Part shown: piece by piece, positions 7,190-7,559 of the stretch
Numbering within the stretch: the stretch's first letter is position 1
Layout: each line of letters starts with the position of its first letter
Assembly (NCBI GenBank): GCA_025455245.1
Contig: JALOMX010000093.1
Span: 1-7,559, forward strand
From: Chitinophagaceae bacterium
GTDB lineage: Bacteria; Bacteroidota; Bacteroidia; Chitinophagales; Chitinophagaceae
Length of the DNA stretch: 7,559 bases
Direction: 5' to 3'
Position numbers and translations under genes: made by a program
The notes under the pieces: generated by a model
What the model saw: the letters and a program-made list of their open reading frames with translations, nothing else
Database searches by the model: none
Told to the model about the DNA's origin: nothing

Positions 7190-7239
7190 GGTCACCGGTT
7201 CCCCGCCTTTCGGTCGGGCGGGGACTCCGGTATTCTCCA
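7190..7239 (+). pseudogene. tRNA-Ala 3'-part remnant with hairpin in the T loop, copy 2
   Basis: Same layout as the first remnant, but the inserted hairpin is perfect: CCCCGCC (7201-7207) with GGCGGGG (7217-7223) around loop TTTCGGTCG. It differs from the first remnant by two A-to-G changes (7212 and 7220); the change at 7220 turns a C:A mismatch into a C:G pair. Confidence 0.85.
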
Positions 7240-7254
7240 CAAGCTTTAAAGATC

Positions 7255-7283
7255 AGGCTCGCAGCAATGCGGGCCTTTTTTTT
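7255..7283 (+). terminator. Repeated intrinsic terminator, copy 3 of 4
   Basis: Stem 7255-7263 with 7268-7276, GCAA loop, eight T's (7276-7283). Identical to the second copy. Confidence 0.82.
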
Positions 7284-7320
7284 ATTCCTGCCGGCAAAAG
7301 CGTCCCGGAGGGTGCGGGAA

Positions 7321-7370
7321 GGTCTCCGGTTCCCCGCCTTTCAGTCAGGCAGGGACTCCGGTATTCTCCA
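7321..7370 (+). pseudogene. tRNA-Ala 3'-part remnant with hairpin in the T loop, copy 3
   Basis: Last remnant in the array. ACCGG of the T stem is TCCGG here, which costs one pair with CCGGT, and one loop base has changed (CAGTCA instead of CAGTCG). The inserted stem has the same single C:A mismatch as the first remnant. It is the most diverged copy, as is usual at the edge of a tandem array. Confidence 0.82.
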
Positions 7371-7385
7371 CAAGCTTTTAAGATC

Positions 7386-7414
7386 AGGCTCGCAGCAATG
7401 CGGGCCTTTTTTTT
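7386..7414 (+). terminator. Repeated intrinsic terminator, copy 4 of 4 (end of array)
   Basis: Stem 7386-7394 with 7399-7407, GCAA loop, eight T's (7407-7414). The similarity between repeats ends directly after this T-run, so the array boundary coincides with a terminator. Confidence 0.82.
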
Positions 7415-7559
7415 GTTGGTGTTCTTGCAAGTGTGGCATAGCTATATGAATGATTAACCTTGAGAAACGATTGCTTTCGTACAGTTTTTATGCTCAGGAT
7501 TTACATTTCATTTAAATTGACAACTTCTGCCAATAAATAAATTGATTTTGCTTTATTTT

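Noticed and set aside
7059..7414. CRISPR-like array
   Set aside because: The whole 131-bp unit is conserved, with no variable spacers, and it contains terminators and tRNA sequence.
7415..7559. TACATTTC (7502-7509) as a promoter for a gene beyond the window
   Set aside because: One mismatch to the -7 consensus and no TTTG at the right distance upstream; the following gene is not visible.

Overview
The window looks like a chromosomal segment from a member of the Bacteroidota, probably near the Chitinophagales or Sphingobacteriales. The support is the TTTG-N19-TAnnTTTG promoter ahead of the tRNA, gene starts without clear Shine-Dalgarno sequences, a LytS-type kinase paired with a LytTR regulator behind a LiaF-like protein, a mitochondrial-type citrate synthase and small secreted beta-barrel proteins. 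All genes I can support lie on the + strand.

Positions 1-2242 hold a probable cell-envelope signalling operon: the C-terminal part of a LiaF-like protein (its end appears damaged by a frameshift), a four-helix LytS-family histidine kinase, and a LytTR response regulator whose start overlaps the kinase stop (ATGA). A YhiN/HI0933-family flavoprotein begins 1 bp after the regulator stop and probably shares the transcript. Positions 3474-3671 are non-coding, with a candidate promoter. They are followed by a complete eukaryote-like citrate synthase (3672-4997) closed by a clear intrinsic terminator (5023-5059).

Positions 5126-6837 encode two exported, probably outer-membrane proteins: a 148-residue barrel-like protein of unknown function and a 387-residue Omp85/BamA-like protein without POTRA domains that starts with GTG.

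The most unusual part is 6858-7414. A near-perfect promoter drives tRNA-Ala(GGC). The tRNA is followed by a tandem array with a 131-bp period. Each repeat begins with a copy of the 3' part of that tRNA (variable loop, T arm, 3' acceptor strand), with a 21-nt GC-rich hairpin inserted in the T loop, and ends in a copy of the same terminator with a GCAA loop. There are four terminators in all. The layout recalls the E. coli tyrT/rtT locus, where a tRNA gene is followed by repeats carrying its own 3' end, but the sequence and lineage differ. A conserved GGGAA before each tRNA remnant can re-pair with the remnant's acceptor strand and restore a G:U pair at the position of the alanine identity pair G3:U70. 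The last 145 bases (7415-7559) are AT-rich, and I see no gene or convincing signal in them.
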